Positions 40,664-48,801 of a stretch of DNA of 64,000 nt are shown here, piece by piece. Positions within the stretch are counted from its first letter, which is position 1. Each line of letters opens with the position of its first letter. The translations under genes were made by a program, and so were the position numbers. The stretch is from a virus: positions 1 to 64,000 of the IMG/VR virus record IMGVR_UViG_3300032092_000013. One strand, given 5' to 3'. Under the pieces are notes generated by a model, which was not told where the DNA came from, did not search any database, and saw nothing but the letters and a program-made list of their open reading frames with translations.

Positions 40664-41758
40664 ATGGACAAAGACCTATTAAAATCATTAGAAATTTTAG
40701 ATGACGGTAATCCTTTCGCGACATTCCTTTCTCAGTCTACTTTATCAGTTATTGATAAATGGATTGATACTGGTTCATATGTTTTAAATGCTATTATCTC
40801 TGGAAAGATTCGTGGTGGTGGTATTCCTTCGGGCCGGGTTACCATGTTATATGGTGAATCACAAACTTTTAAATCTTCTTTGGTTATGAAGATTCTTGCC
40901 AATGCTCAGAAACAAGGAATGATTCCGGTTATTTTTGATACAGAGAATGCTGTAGATCCAGAAAGTGCTTCGCGCCTAGGATTAGATACGACAAAGGTAA
41001 AATATGTACCTACTTTTAATGTTGAACAATGTCGTAATGCTATTCATAAATTTTTGACATCTGTAAAAGAAAAAGGACAAGAAGGCAAATTCATTATTGC
41101 CATTGATTCTCTGGGTAATCTTGAAAGTCAAATGGAACAATCACGTATTGAGAAAGATTCTGTAGCACCTGATATGGGATCAAGAGCTCGTGCTATTAAA
41201 ACACTACTTAGAACAGTAACGCAACTTTCTGCTATTACTAAAACACCCGTTTTGATTACAAATCACTTGTATGATAATCCAGCAGAATTACATCCATCAT
41301 TAGTCAAGACAATGCCTGGCGGTAAGTCAGTCATTTATATGCCTTCTGTATCAGTTCAATTAATGAGAAAGCCCGTCAAAGAAGATGTTGTCAAATCAGA
41401 TTCATCTGGATTAGCTACATTCCAACGCAATTACGTCGGCATTATCATTCGTGCATTAACTTCAAAGAATCGTTTTATTAAACCATATCTAGAAGGAGAA
41501 TTATATGTATCATTTACTAATGGTGCAGACAAGTATCATGGATTATTAGATCTTGCTGTTGGATTAGGCATTATTGAACAATCTGGTGCTACTTATGCTT
41601 TTAATGGTGAAAAGCTAGGATATGCAAAGAGCTTTTTGAATAATGTAGATTTTTGGGAAAATGATATCATTCCTTTAGTAGAAAAGAAGATTGCTGTTGA
41701 ATGGGCATATTCTTCATCAGAAGATGCAGAATCAACTGAAGTCGAAGACGAAGAATAA
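40664..41758 (+). CDS. uvsX: Recombinase UvsX (RecA-like)
   Basis: Strand-exchange protein for recombination-dependent replication and repair. IRGGGIPSGRVTMLYGESQTFKSSLVMKIL holds Walker A (GESQTFKS, a variant of GxxxxGKT as in T4 UvsX). IPVIFDTENAVDPESASRLG and KFIIAIDSLGNLESQ (Walker B) follow, then VTQLSAITKTPVLITNHLYDN and MPGGKSVIYMPSVSVQLMRK (loop L2 region). 364 residues (T4: 391). Ends in an acidic tail. It lies 23 bases after a terminator, so it needs its own promoter, not clearly seen. Confidence 0.94.
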   Translation: MDKDLLKSLEILDDGNPFATFLSQSTLSVIDKWIDTGSYVLNAIISGKIRGGGIPSGRVTMLYGESQTFKSSLVMKILANAQKQGMIPVIFDTENAVDPESASRLGLDTTKVKYVPTFNVEQCRNAIHKFLTSVKEKGQEGKFIIAIDSLGNLESQMEQSRIEKDSVAPDMGSRARAIKTLLRTVTQLSAITKTPVLITNHLYDNPAELHPSLVKTMPGGKSVIYMPSVSVQLMRKPVKEDVVKSDSSGLATFQRNYVGIIIRALTSKNRFIKPYLEGELYVSFTNGADKYHGLLDLAVGLGIIEQSGATYAFNGEKLGYAKSFLNNVDFWENDIIPLVEKKIAVEWAYSSSEDAESTEVEDEE

Positions 41759-41761
41759 ATA
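41754..41761 (+). promoter_or_regulatory. Late promoter AATAAATA
   Basis: AATAAATA across the uvsX stop, 5 bases before the ATG at 41767. Confidence 0.6.
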
Positions 41762-41766
41762 ATATC

Positions 41767-42150
41767 ATGCAAAATGATACAGATTTAATCTTCGAAGCCT
41801 ATAAAGAAATCTATTCAGAAGGATGGAAAGATGTTACTGCAGCCCTATTAATGATGGTAGGTGCTGCGGCGGGTGCAGGTAAAATAGGTAGTGAAATTTC
41901 ACAGCGTTTAGGTGGTTATGAAAAATTAACACCACCTCAAATTGAACGGGGGGTTTTAACTGCTGATCAACAATCAATTAAAAATTATTTAGAAAAAATG
42001 ATGCATATTAGTGAGCTCAATGCAGTTCCAAGGCAGCATTTAGATGCTCTTAAGGCAATTTCTGAAAATGAGAAATATCCAGCGGAATCAGCAGAAGCAA
42101 AAAAAATTCTCTCAATTATGAGAGATAGAGCTAGCCGAAAATCATTTTAA
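41767..42150 (+). CDS. Small late protein with Ala/Gly-rich helix
   Basis: 127 residues. The start MQNDTDLIFEAYKEIYSEGWKD contains two gp21-like sites (I-F-E-A and Y-S-E-G). Then VTAALLMMVGAAAGAGKIG, a hydrophobic Ala/Gly segment that could be a membrane or packed helix, and a helical remainder. Not recognised. Late promoter with 5-base spacing, inside the early replication block between uvsX and queC. Candidate internal or ejected head protein. Confidence 0.62.
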   Translation: MQNDTDLIFEAYKEIYSEGWKDVTAALLMMVGAAAGAGKIGSEISQRLGGYEKLTPPQIERGVLTADQQSIKNYLEKMMHISELNAVPRQHLDALKAISENEKYPAESAEAKKILSIMRDRASRKSF

Positions 42151-42179
42151 TTATTGATTAAAAATATAATTTAAGTTAT

Positions 42180-42212
42180 AATAACCACATGACTAATACT
42201 CATGTGGTTATT
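42180..42212 (+). promoter_or_regulatory. 13-bp hairpin with the queC start codon in its stem
   Basis: Arms 42180-42192 (AATAACCACATGA) and 42200-42212 (TCATGTGGTTATT) pair perfectly around a 7-base loop. The ATG at 42189 is inside the first arm. The following bases (CCTTTTTCT) are T-rich, so a terminator for the late gene upstream is another reading. Confidence 0.65.
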
Positions 42213-42932
42213 CCTTTTTCTGGGGGTATGGATTCCTCGGTGCTTGTACATTTAGCCTTATCAGAAGGATACTTTGTGCATGTTTTATCATTTAATTATG
42301 GCCAAAGACATTCACAGGAATTAGATTGTGCATCTAAACAAATTCAGAAATTAAAGTCTTTATATCCGAATTTGAAATCATATAAGACTATTGATGTGTC
42401 TTATATTAAAGATATTGCACCTACATCATCATTAACTAATAATGATATTGAGACACCAGATGTGCGCAAAATTAAAGGTGAAGCGCAACCAAAATCATAT
42501 GTTCCTAATCGCAATATGATGTTTCTATCTATTGCATCAGCTTGGGCAGAATCAATCGGTGCTTCTGAAGTATGGCATGGTGCCGCACAAGCAGATTCAT
42601 TAGCAGGTTATTGGGATGGATCACCTGAATTTTTAGAATCAATTAACAATGTTCTTTCTTTGAATAGAGAAAAACGAATTGAAATTAAAGCACCATTAAT
42701 CGAATTAAGTAAAGCAGAGATTATTAAATTGGGTGTAAAAAAGAAAGTAGACTTCAGCTTGACTTATACCTGTTATTCAGGAGAAGAAAAACCTGATGCA
42801 TATTCAGCATCATCTTCGTTAAGATTGCAAGGTTTTATTGAAGCAGGATACAAGGATCCCCTACAATATAAACAGCAAGACCAATTAGAAGAAGCGTATA
42901 AGAAAAAAGGCTGTAAAGAAATTAACCTCTAA
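42189..42932 (+). CDS. queC: 7-cyano-7-deazaguanine (preQ0) synthase
   Basis: ATP-dependent conversion of CDG to preQ0, last step of the pathway. PP-loop SGGMDSS (11-17) in VVIPFSGGMDSSVLVHLA, then FNYGQRHSQELD, KSYVPNRNMMFLSIASAWAESIG and the LIELSKAEIIKLG helix. Normally four C-terminal cysteines bind Zn; only Cys195 (TYTCYSGEE) remains, and the 'CGxCxxC' portion reads DAYSASSSLRLQGF. The downstream DP is kept. 247 residues. Start codon held in a 13-bp hairpin. It is convergent with the gene at 42922 (11-base overlap). Confidence 0.9.
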   Translation: MTNTHVVIPFSGGMDSSVLVHLALSEGYFVHVLSFNYGQRHSQELDCASKQIQKLKSLYPNLKSYKTIDVSYIKDIAPTSSLTNNDIETPDVRKIKGEAQPKSYVPNRNMMFLSIASAWAESIGASEVWHGAAQADSLAGYWDGSPEFLESINNVLSLNREKRIEIKAPLIELSKAEIIKLGVKKKVDFSLTYTCYSGEEKPDAYSASSSLRLQGFIEAGYKDPLQYKQQDQLEEAYKKKGCKEINL

Positions 42933-44178
42933 ACAACTCTTCAATACGATAAGCAAACTGTTTGCGTTTAATATATTGTTCTTGTAGTAAACGATCAGTT
43001 TGCTTTCTTGTTAATTTAACTGATTCTTTATAAGCTGTTAAAGCGCCGACAATTTCGTCATACATGTCTTTAACATCTTCATTGTCGTATGTTAATACAG
43101 ATAAATTTTCGATCAATTGATCGATGAAATCAGATGCTGAACCAGACTTTAATGCTTCTAAAGCATTTATAATACCTTCAGCTACATCATCATTATCACT
43201 CACAATATTACTGAATTTTTGTAAAATAGCTGTGACCAATTGAAGTGCTTTTAATTTATCTTCTTTGACTGGCGTTTCTTCTTCTTGTTTTACTTCTGCG
43301 GTAACACCATTCAACTTACTAAGCACCTTAGACCATTCATTTACCTTAAATCGAACATCGGGTGTTACTTCGTCACCACCTCTTTTAGCAACATATTCTT
43401 CTGCAGGTGCAGTAGCTTTATGTGCCCATATATTAACAGACACATCTTGCATATAATCTGTTGGCTTAGTTTCAATAGAACTTTTTAAATTTTCCATTAA
43501 AGAAGAAACAGCTGTAGTTATAACTTTAGAGCCAAATCCCTTTGTTTTTAAATCATATATTTTTTGCAAAGAGATACGATGCTCAACAACGCCATGGCGT
43601 ATACGATTTCCTGATGCATCAAATAATCCAGTAGCTTCTTTTTCTAGAGCTTTATATTGTTGTACGAAATCATTAAATGCTAAAAATTGATTTATTGTAT
43701 TTTTTACTAAAACCATGCCATTAATGCCATCATCAGTATTTTCAGTTCTAATAACATTTGCACCTTCTACTTTAAATGTTATATTTGCGTCACCCTTTCT
43801 TGCAAAGAAAATCATATCACCTACTGCAAAATCGGATGATTTAGCTGTGAACGTGGCATCACCAGTGACATTAATTAAACTACCCACATCTGATGAATTT
43901 AATTCACCACCACTTCTAGCTTCACTATCTTCTTCACCCATTTTTGCAGCAAATTCATCATTCTTATTATTACAGTCACGTATAATTGCAAAACGCAACA
44001 TTTTAATGATTAATTTATTTAAACGATCAATAGTGCCAGTTTCGATGCTATTCTTGTAATATTTGTTGGCGTATAATTCTACATATTTGTTTAATTCGCC
44101 AAAATAAGCTTCTCTTGCTTCATTAAGGAACGATTCGTCAATACGTGCTGCCCAACCCGGTGCTCTTAAAATAGACAT
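42922..44178 (-). CDS. Late protein, 418 residues, not recognised
   Basis: No known domain seen. The N-terminus (RIDESFLNEAREAYFGELNKYV) includes L-N-E-A, matching the gp21 cleavage rule. Residues 100-170 form a strand-rich module (VTGDATFTAKSSDFAVGDMIFFARKGDANITFKVEGANVI). The C-terminal 150 are helical and charged. Late promoter AATAAATA with 5-base spacing. A virion or prohead function is inferred from expression class and N-terminus only. Placed as a single minus-strand gene inside the plus-strand replication block. Confidence 0.68.
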   Translation of the reverse strand: MSILRAPGWAARIDESFLNEAREAYFGELNKYVELYANKYYKNSIETGTIDRLNKLIIKMLRFAIIRDCNNKNDEFAAKMGEEDSEARSGGELNSSDVGSLINVTGDATFTAKSSDFAVGDMIFFARKGDANITFKVEGANVIRTENTDDGINGMVLVKNTINQFLAFNDFVQQYKALEKEATGLFDASGNRIRHGVVEHRISLQKIYDLKTKGFGSKVITTAVSSLMENLKSSIETKPTDYMQDVSVNIWAHKATAPAEEYVAKRGGDEVTPDVRFKVNEWSKVLSKLNGVTAEVKQEEETPVKEDKLKALQLVTAILQKFSNIVSDNDDVAEGIINALEALKSGSASDFIDQLIENLSVLTYDNEDVKDMYDEIVGALTAYKESVKLTRKQTDRLLQEQYIKRKQFAYRIEELFRG

Positions 44179-44183
44179 AACTA

Positions 44184-44191
44184 TATTTATT
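44184..44191 (-). promoter_or_regulatory. Late promoter AATAAATA
   Basis: Minus-strand AATAAATA, 5 bases before the ATG at 44178, in the 50-base divergent gap. Confidence 0.62.
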
Positions 44192-44211
44192 GATTTATCA
44201 AAAATTAAATG

Positions 44212-44229
44212 TAATATGAAAGCATATTA
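44212..44229 (+). promoter_or_regulatory. Hairpin ending on the amidotransferase start codon
   Basis: TAATATG (44212-44218), 4-base loop, CATATTA (44223-44229): a 7-bp stem whose last base is the A of the ATG. Confidence 0.4.
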
Positions 44230-44915
44230 TGTGCGCAATCTATGGTTCTAAAGACAGAAATCTTTTTGATATACTTCATGATGTTACTATTGATAGAGGA
44301 TCATTTGCTTCGTCATTTGCCTTCCTAGAACATAAGAAAAGAAATTTATTCATTACAAGATTAAAAGGTCATCCAAAAAAGATGGAATTATTGAATCCAG
44401 AAGATTCATTTCCTACTTGTAAAAATAAGAATATAACGCATTATCTCGGGCATAATCAAGCACCAACTTCCTCACAAAGAGAACATGATGTAGCAACATC
44501 GCATCCATTTGTTGCGCATAATTGGGTAGTAGCACATAACGGTGTTTTAACCAATTATAAAGAAATTAATAAAAAATATTGTGCATGGAATAAGAATCCG
44601 GTAGATTCAAGTAATATTCCACATTTATTACATGCTCTAGAAACAAAAGAACCAAATAAATCAGAAGAAGAACTTATTTGCGAAGCACTTTCTCTTTTAG
44701 AAGGTACATTTGCATTGTGGATCTTTAATGAAAAGACGGGTAATATCTTTGTAGCAAGACAAGGTAGTACTTTATTTGCAAATGAAAAAGGCGACTTTTG
44801 TTCTATACAATCAAAGAATTGGTTAGAATTAGAAGAAGGAGTATTATACAAAGTCACTAGAAAGCTTGAATTAGTAGGTAATTTTAAAAACACAACACCA
44901 TTTTTCACATTATGA
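44229..44915 (+). CDS. Class II glutamine amidotransferase
   Basis: N-terminal-nucleophile glutaminase: MCAIYG puts the catalytic Cys at position 2. THYLGHNQAPTSS, HPFVAHNWVVAHNGVLTNYKEI (Gln-binding and oxyanion Asn-Gly) and VDSSNIPHLLHAL complete the fold. 228 residues, a glutaminase domain with no synthase domain, so it must hand ammonia to a partner. In phages with archaeosine-like DNA this domain occurs fused to QueC (Gat-QueC); here the two are separate genes 1.3 kb apart. Asparagine- or GlcN-type partners are the alternative. Confidence 0.82.
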   Translation: MCAIYGSKDRNLFDILHDVTIDRGSFASSFAFLEHKKRNLFITRLKGHPKKMELLNPEDSFPTCKNKNITHYLGHNQAPTSSQREHDVATSHPFVAHNWVVAHNGVLTNYKEINKKYCAWNKNPVDSSNIPHLLHALETKEPNKSEEELICEALSLLEGTFALWIFNEKTGNIFVARQGSTLFANEKGDFCSIQSKNWLELEEGVLYKVTRKLELVGNFKNTTPFFTL

Positions 44916-45607
44916 ACAATTTAATTGTTACTTGTACACAAAAAAATAGACATCAATTCCAAGAAACAGATATCTATAAATCATATAATGAATGCAAATT
45001 ATCTTCTGATTTTGAATTAGAAGTATTTTATCAAAATAAAGAAGGATTGTCAAAACAATATAATACTATCCTCAATAATGAAAAATATAAAAATTATGAA
45101 TGGATTGTATTCGTTCATGATGATGTTTATATTGACGATGCCAGACTTTTACAAAAATTGAACGAAGCAAAAAAATTAGATTACGACATAGTTGGTTTGG
45201 CTGGCGGATTGAATCCACGAATTGGCGGAATTAACCTTTGGCATTTAATGACAGATAGAAAAGATCATCGGGGGTTCGTAGCACACCCAGTAAACGAAAA
45301 GCAAATGATGGTTACTAATTTTGGCCCTTCACCTTCTCGTGTTGTAATTATTGATGGATTATTCTTTGCTGTTTATAATCCTAAAGCAAAAAAAGTTAGC
45401 TTTAATTTTAATGAAAATTATACATTTCATCATTATGATATTTCTGCATCATTAGAAGCTAATATGAAAAAATTAAAAATTGGTGTCTATCCAATTAATG
45501 TAATTCATCGCTCTCCTGGTTTATTGTCAATTGAAAATCCTACATGGAAAAGCAGCAACGAAACATTTATCAAAGAATACGGTGTAAATCGTAAAGACAC
45601 CAAATAA
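44912..45607 (+). CDS. Glycosyltransferase-like protein (GT-A)
   Basis: 231 residues: EVFYQNKEGLSKQYNTILNNEKYKNYEWIVFVHDDVYIDD (DD metal site near 70), YDIVGLAGGLNPRI, VVIIDGLFFAVYNPKA and FHHYDISASLEANMKKL. This follows the StrF/Glyco_tranf_2_5 type of small transferase. It overlaps the amidotransferase by 4 bases and precedes gene 41, so it is outside the main sugar locus and is co-expressed with replication genes. Donor and target unknown; DNA-base decoration is one possibility. Confidence 0.72.
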   Translation: MNNLIVTCTQKNRHQFQETDIYKSYNECKLSSDFELEVFYQNKEGLSKQYNTILNNEKYKNYEWIVFVHDDVYIDDARLLQKLNEAKKLDYDIVGLAGGLNPRIGGINLWHLMTDRKDHRGFVAHPVNEKQMMVTNFGPSPSRVVIIDGLFFAVYNPKAKKVSFNFNENYTFHHYDISASLEANMKKLKIGVYPINVIHRSPGLLSIENPTWKSSNETFIKEYGVNRKDTK

Positions 45608-45615
45608 TATTAAGC

Positions 45616-46941
45616 ATGGATAAAATTGATTTAGATCATTTTGAGAAGATTTTCTGTCTTAAGATGATTACTGATGAGGAATATTTCTCTTCAGTTGTTG
45701 ATAATACAGATCCGGATTATTTTCGGGACAAAGATGTCAAAGCGATGTTTTTGTTAGTAAAAGAATATTTTGAAAAGAGAGATTGTTTACCCAATCTCTC
45801 TGAATTAAAAAATTATCTTACCACACAAGAATTAAAAGATTCTTTTAAAAATGTATTATTAATGATTCAATCATTAGATAAGAATTATAATCATGACGAA
45901 TTAATCAAGAATACAGAACGTTTCTTGAAAGAAAGAGCTGTATATAAGACTATGCTTGATGTTGCAGATAAATTGCAACAAGGAAAAGCTGATACTTCTT
46001 GGGTCTTAGATCAATTTGAAAAGACATGCAATATTAATTTGACAACAGATATTGGATTAGATCTTTATCATAATCCCGAAAAGTTAATCAAAGAATTAAA
46101 TTCAGATGAACCAGTTATTCCATCAAAGTGGGAATGGTTAGATGAAAAATTAAATGGAGGATTCATGCAAAATGGTAGGGCATTGTATATTTTTGCTGGT
46201 CAAGCAAATGTCGGTAAGAGTATTGTATTAGGAAATGTAGCTAAAAATATTGCTGAGCAAGGTAAAACAGTATTGCTTGTTACATTGGAAATGTCCGAGA
46301 TCATGTACGCAAAACGTATTGCATCATCAGCTACTAAGATACCTATTAGAACATTGCGTGAAGAGTCAGAATCATTGCAAAATGCTCTTGAAGAAATCAA
46401 AGAGAAGAATCCACGAGGAAGGATTTTGATTAAAGAATTTCCGCCATCAACAATTACACCTAATCAATTATCATCATTCATTAAGACATTAAGAAATAAA
46501 GGCATCTTTGTTGATGCTGTAGTATTAGATTATTTGAATCTATTACATACTACATATGGAAATAATTCATATGAAAAGGTGAAACACTTATCAGAACAGA
46601 CTAGGGCATTGTCGTATGTTTATAATTGTCCGTTTATTACTGCAACACAGTTAAACCGATCGGGATATGATGTCGCAGAACCAACTATGCAATCACTTTC
46701 AGAAAGTTATGGACTAGCTACAACAGGTGATTTTATTGCTTCTGTTTATCAATTAGAAGAAGATGCAGAACAAGGTGTTATGAGAGTAGCTATGATGAAA
46801 AATCGTTTCGGTCCTAACTTTGGATCATCAGCATTTAGAATTGATTATTCGACATTGACTTTAAAAGAAGACCAAGAATTGGCTTCAATGGTAGATAGTA
46901 CAGAATCCGCAAGAGATGTATTAGCTTCTTTAGCAGACTAG
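45616..46941 (+). CDS. 41: Replicative DNA helicase gp41 (DnaB-like)
   Basis: Hexameric 5'-3' helicase of the replisome, partner of primase gp61. DnaB-type ATPase: ALYIFAGQANVGKSIVLGNVA (Walker A near 195), VLLVTLEMSEIMYAKRIAS, VDAVVLDYLNLLHTT (Walker B) and FITATQLNRSGYD. 441 residues (T4: 475). The N-terminal 150 residues are the helical collar domain. Follows the GT-A gene by 8 bases. Confidence 0.93.
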   Translation: MDKIDLDHFEKIFCLKMITDEEYFSSVVDNTDPDYFRDKDVKAMFLLVKEYFEKRDCLPNLSELKNYLTTQELKDSFKNVLLMIQSLDKNYNHDELIKNTERFLKERAVYKTMLDVADKLQQGKADTSWVLDQFEKTCNINLTTDIGLDLYHNPEKLIKELNSDEPVIPSKWEWLDEKLNGGFMQNGRALYIFAGQANVGKSIVLGNVAKNIAEQGKTVLLVTLEMSEIMYAKRIASSATKIPIRTLREESESLQNALEEIKEKNPRGRILIKEFPPSTITPNQLSSFIKTLRNKGIFVDAVVLDYLNLLHTTYGNNSYEKVKHLSEQTRALSYVYNCPFITATQLNRSGYDVAEPTMQSLSESYGLATTGDFIASVYQLEEDAEQGVMRVAMMKNRFGPNFGSSAFRIDYSTLTLKEDQELASMVDSTESARDVLASLAD

Positions 46942-46944
46942 TTG

Positions 46945-46970
46945 AACAAAATTCCATTTTGACTATATAT
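46945..46970 (+). promoter_or_regulatory. Possible early promoter before the DHH gene
   Basis: TTGAAC followed by 16-18 bases and TATATA, in the 39-base gap after gene 41. The composition makes chance matches likely. Confidence 0.3.
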
Positions 46971-46987
46971 ACTCATATTAATGAGTA
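46970..46987 (+). promoter_or_regulatory. Hairpin with the DHH-gene start codon in its stem
   Basis: TACTCAT (46970-46976), 4-base loop, ATGAGTA (46981-46987). The second arm begins with the ATG itself. Confidence 0.4.
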
Positions 46988-47871
46988 AAGAAGTCATATG
47001 GACTAATTATGGATTAGATGGTGCAGGATGTTGCCTACTTTTGAAATGGCTCAAAGGTAGTAACATTGAAATACAATATACTACACCAAGAAAATTCCGC
47101 GATGATTTCCTTAAATGGCAATTAGAAAATGGAATGACAAAATATTCCAAGATCTATATAACCTCTATAGATTTATCAAAATGCTTAGATGTCGCAGACA
47201 AGTCTAATTGTGTTATCATTGATACACATAAATCACATTGTGATAAAAAACATTTATACACAGATGCAAAAACAGCTATAGCTGAAACTAGTTCAACTAC
47301 CAGATTGATTTTTAGATTATTTAAAAATGAATTAATCAAAAAACTAACACCTAAGCAAATCAAATTAATTAGTTTGATTGATGATTATATTTCGGGTAAA
47401 AATAAATTTAAAGAATCAAATTTTTTAAATGCATTATATTGGGGTGTCAGTGCTGATCGTTTAATTCAATTTATTAAACAATTTGATAATGGATATAACG
47501 GATTCAATCAACAACAACAGAACGTAATTAATTTACATTTTAAACGAATTGCAAAAACCGTATCAGAATTAGATATATTCCAAGGAATATTGCCCGCTAA
47601 AGGAAAGAAATATAAAGTAGTATCTACATTTGCTGAAAATTATTTTCCAGAAATTTCAAATCATTTAATTGATGTATATAATGTAGATATTGTAATGGTA
47701 GTCAATTTAGGACTCAAGACTGTTTATATGCAACAAAAAGTAACATCAGACGCACCATTACATCTGATTGCAGAAAAGTTAGTTGAAGGCGGTGGAACAC
47801 AACGGTACGCAGGAGGTAATCTAACTTCAAAATTTATAGAATTTACTAAAACTTTACAAAAAATATGGTAG
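46981..47871 (+). CDS. DHH-family phosphoesterase-like protein
   Basis: RecJ/NrnA/exopolyphosphatase relative with 296 residues. Motif I WTNYGLDGAGCCLLLKW (7-23) has Asp13 but not the second Asp of 'D-x-D'; motif II is IYITSIDLSK; motif III is VIIDTHKSHCD, where DHH reads Asp-Thr-His; the DHHA1 domain ends in EGGGTQRYAGGNLTSKF (GGGHPxAAG type). Probably a 3'-5' exonuclease or nanoRNase acting on primers, by position next to helicase gp41. The changed metal motifs could mean altered or weak activity. Confidence 0.7.
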   Translation: MSKEVIWTNYGLDGAGCCLLLKWLKGSNIEIQYTTPRKFRDDFLKWQLENGMTKYSKIYITSIDLSKCLDVADKSNCVIIDTHKSHCDKKHLYTDAKTAIAETSSTTRLIFRLFKNELIKKLTPKQIKLISLIDDYISGKNKFKESNFLNALYWGVSADRLIQFIKQFDNGYNGFNQQQQNVINLHFKRIAKTVSELDIFQGILPAKGKKYKVVSTFAENYFPEISNHLIDVYNVDIVMVVNLGLKTVYMQQKVTSDAPLHLIAEKLVEGGGTQRYAGGNLTSKFIEFTKTLQKIW

Positions 47872-48164
47872 CTAATCTTGTAATCGAAAAGAGGGAAATA
47901 GAACATAATTTTTTATGTTTCTGTTCATTAATGTGTTTGATATCTGGCAAGAAATTAAATCTGCCTAATATTTTTTTATTACTCCTTAAGAATCCTACAT
48001 ACAAACAGATTCTTAAGAAAATGGTATCTATCGATACAGATTATGAATTATTCAAGTTGTTTATCGACTTTGATCCTTCTTTGAGCAAAAGCAAATATAT
48101 AAGTAAGTTCTTGAATTCTAAAGAAGGTGCTACTATTATAGCTAATAATGTTAAGCGATTTTGA
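47865..48164 (+). CDS. Hypothetical protein, 99 residues
   Basis: Not recognised. Small helical protein with a hydrophobic start (EHNFLCFCSLMCLISGKK, NIFLLLLKNPTYKQILKKM) then a basic C-terminus. It overlaps the DHH gene by 7 bases and the next gene by 17, so it lies in a tight replication operon. It could be a small replisome accessory protein. Confidence 0.6.
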   Translation: MVANLVIEKREIEHNFLCFCSLMCLISGKKLNLPNIFLLLLKNPTYKQILKKMVSIDTDYELFKLFIDFDPSLSKSKYISKFLNSKEGATIIANNVKRF

Positions 48165-48777
48165 AGAAAGACTATATAACGAATACCTAAAAACTAGTCG
48201 CCAAGCTAAAAACCTACCATATAAGTTAAGAAAAAATTTCAATGATATTCCATCTGATGTATTGGTTTATCTTAAGAGAATATCTAACATACTGAGAAAA
48301 TTTCCCAGTATACACATCAATGATTTTTTTAAGGCACCATATGCTATCTATGGTGTTGAAGAATATTTCGATTTGAAATATTTTACATCACAAAAAGCAA
48401 TTAAAGCATATACTCTCTATATTCAAAAAGAGGCTGATTTAGATCCGGATTCGGAGGATATGTTATTAAAAGTATTAGAGAGTTTAAAATTCTTAAAAGA
48501 ATTTTTAACACAAAATAATATTTCATTAAATCAATATCTTGCACACAAGACTAATGAAATGAAAAGCTTCATGCTGCATTGGAAAGAAAGAAAAATGCAT
48601 CCTTATGTGTTGATCGAATTGCCAAATGCACTAAACTATATTAGACACGAAGATCAAGAATTATTGAAATTCATGTTTGGCGAGAATGTCTATGAAAATA
48701 TACAATTGTATACGAATAGATATTTCTCATCGAAGAAATTAAAAGTATTAGTAAAACAAGGATTAAAAAAAATATAA
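48148..48777 (+). CDS. Hypothetical protein upstream of gp32, candidate helicase-loader (gp59) analogue
   Basis: 209 residues, mainly helical and basic: FEERLYNEYLKTSRQAKNLPYKLRKNF, FPSIHINDFFKAPYAIYG, YFDLKYFTSQKAIKAYTLYIQK, YVLIELPNALNYIR, SSKKLKVLVKQGLKKI. T4 gp59 (217 residues, helical, basic) is encoded next to gene 32 in the same way, and no other gp59 candidate is in the window. I see no clear sequence identity with gp59, so this is a positional proposal. Confidence 0.5.
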   Translation: MLSDFEERLYNEYLKTSRQAKNLPYKLRKNFNDIPSDVLVYLKRISNILRKFPSIHINDFFKAPYAIYGVEEYFDLKYFTSQKAIKAYTLYIQKEADLDPDSEDMLLKVLESLKFLKEFLTQNNISLNQYLAHKTNEMKSFMLHWKERKMHPYVLIELPNALNYIRHEDQELLKFMFGENVYENIQLYTNRYFSSKKLKVLVKQGLKKI

Positions 48778-48801
48778 CGAAACCAATTAAAAATATTCAA
48801 T

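Noticed and set aside
46946-46961. Short hairpin CAAAAT/ATTTTG read as a terminator after gene 41
   Set aside because: Only six A/T-rich pairs, three-base loop, no T-run after it.
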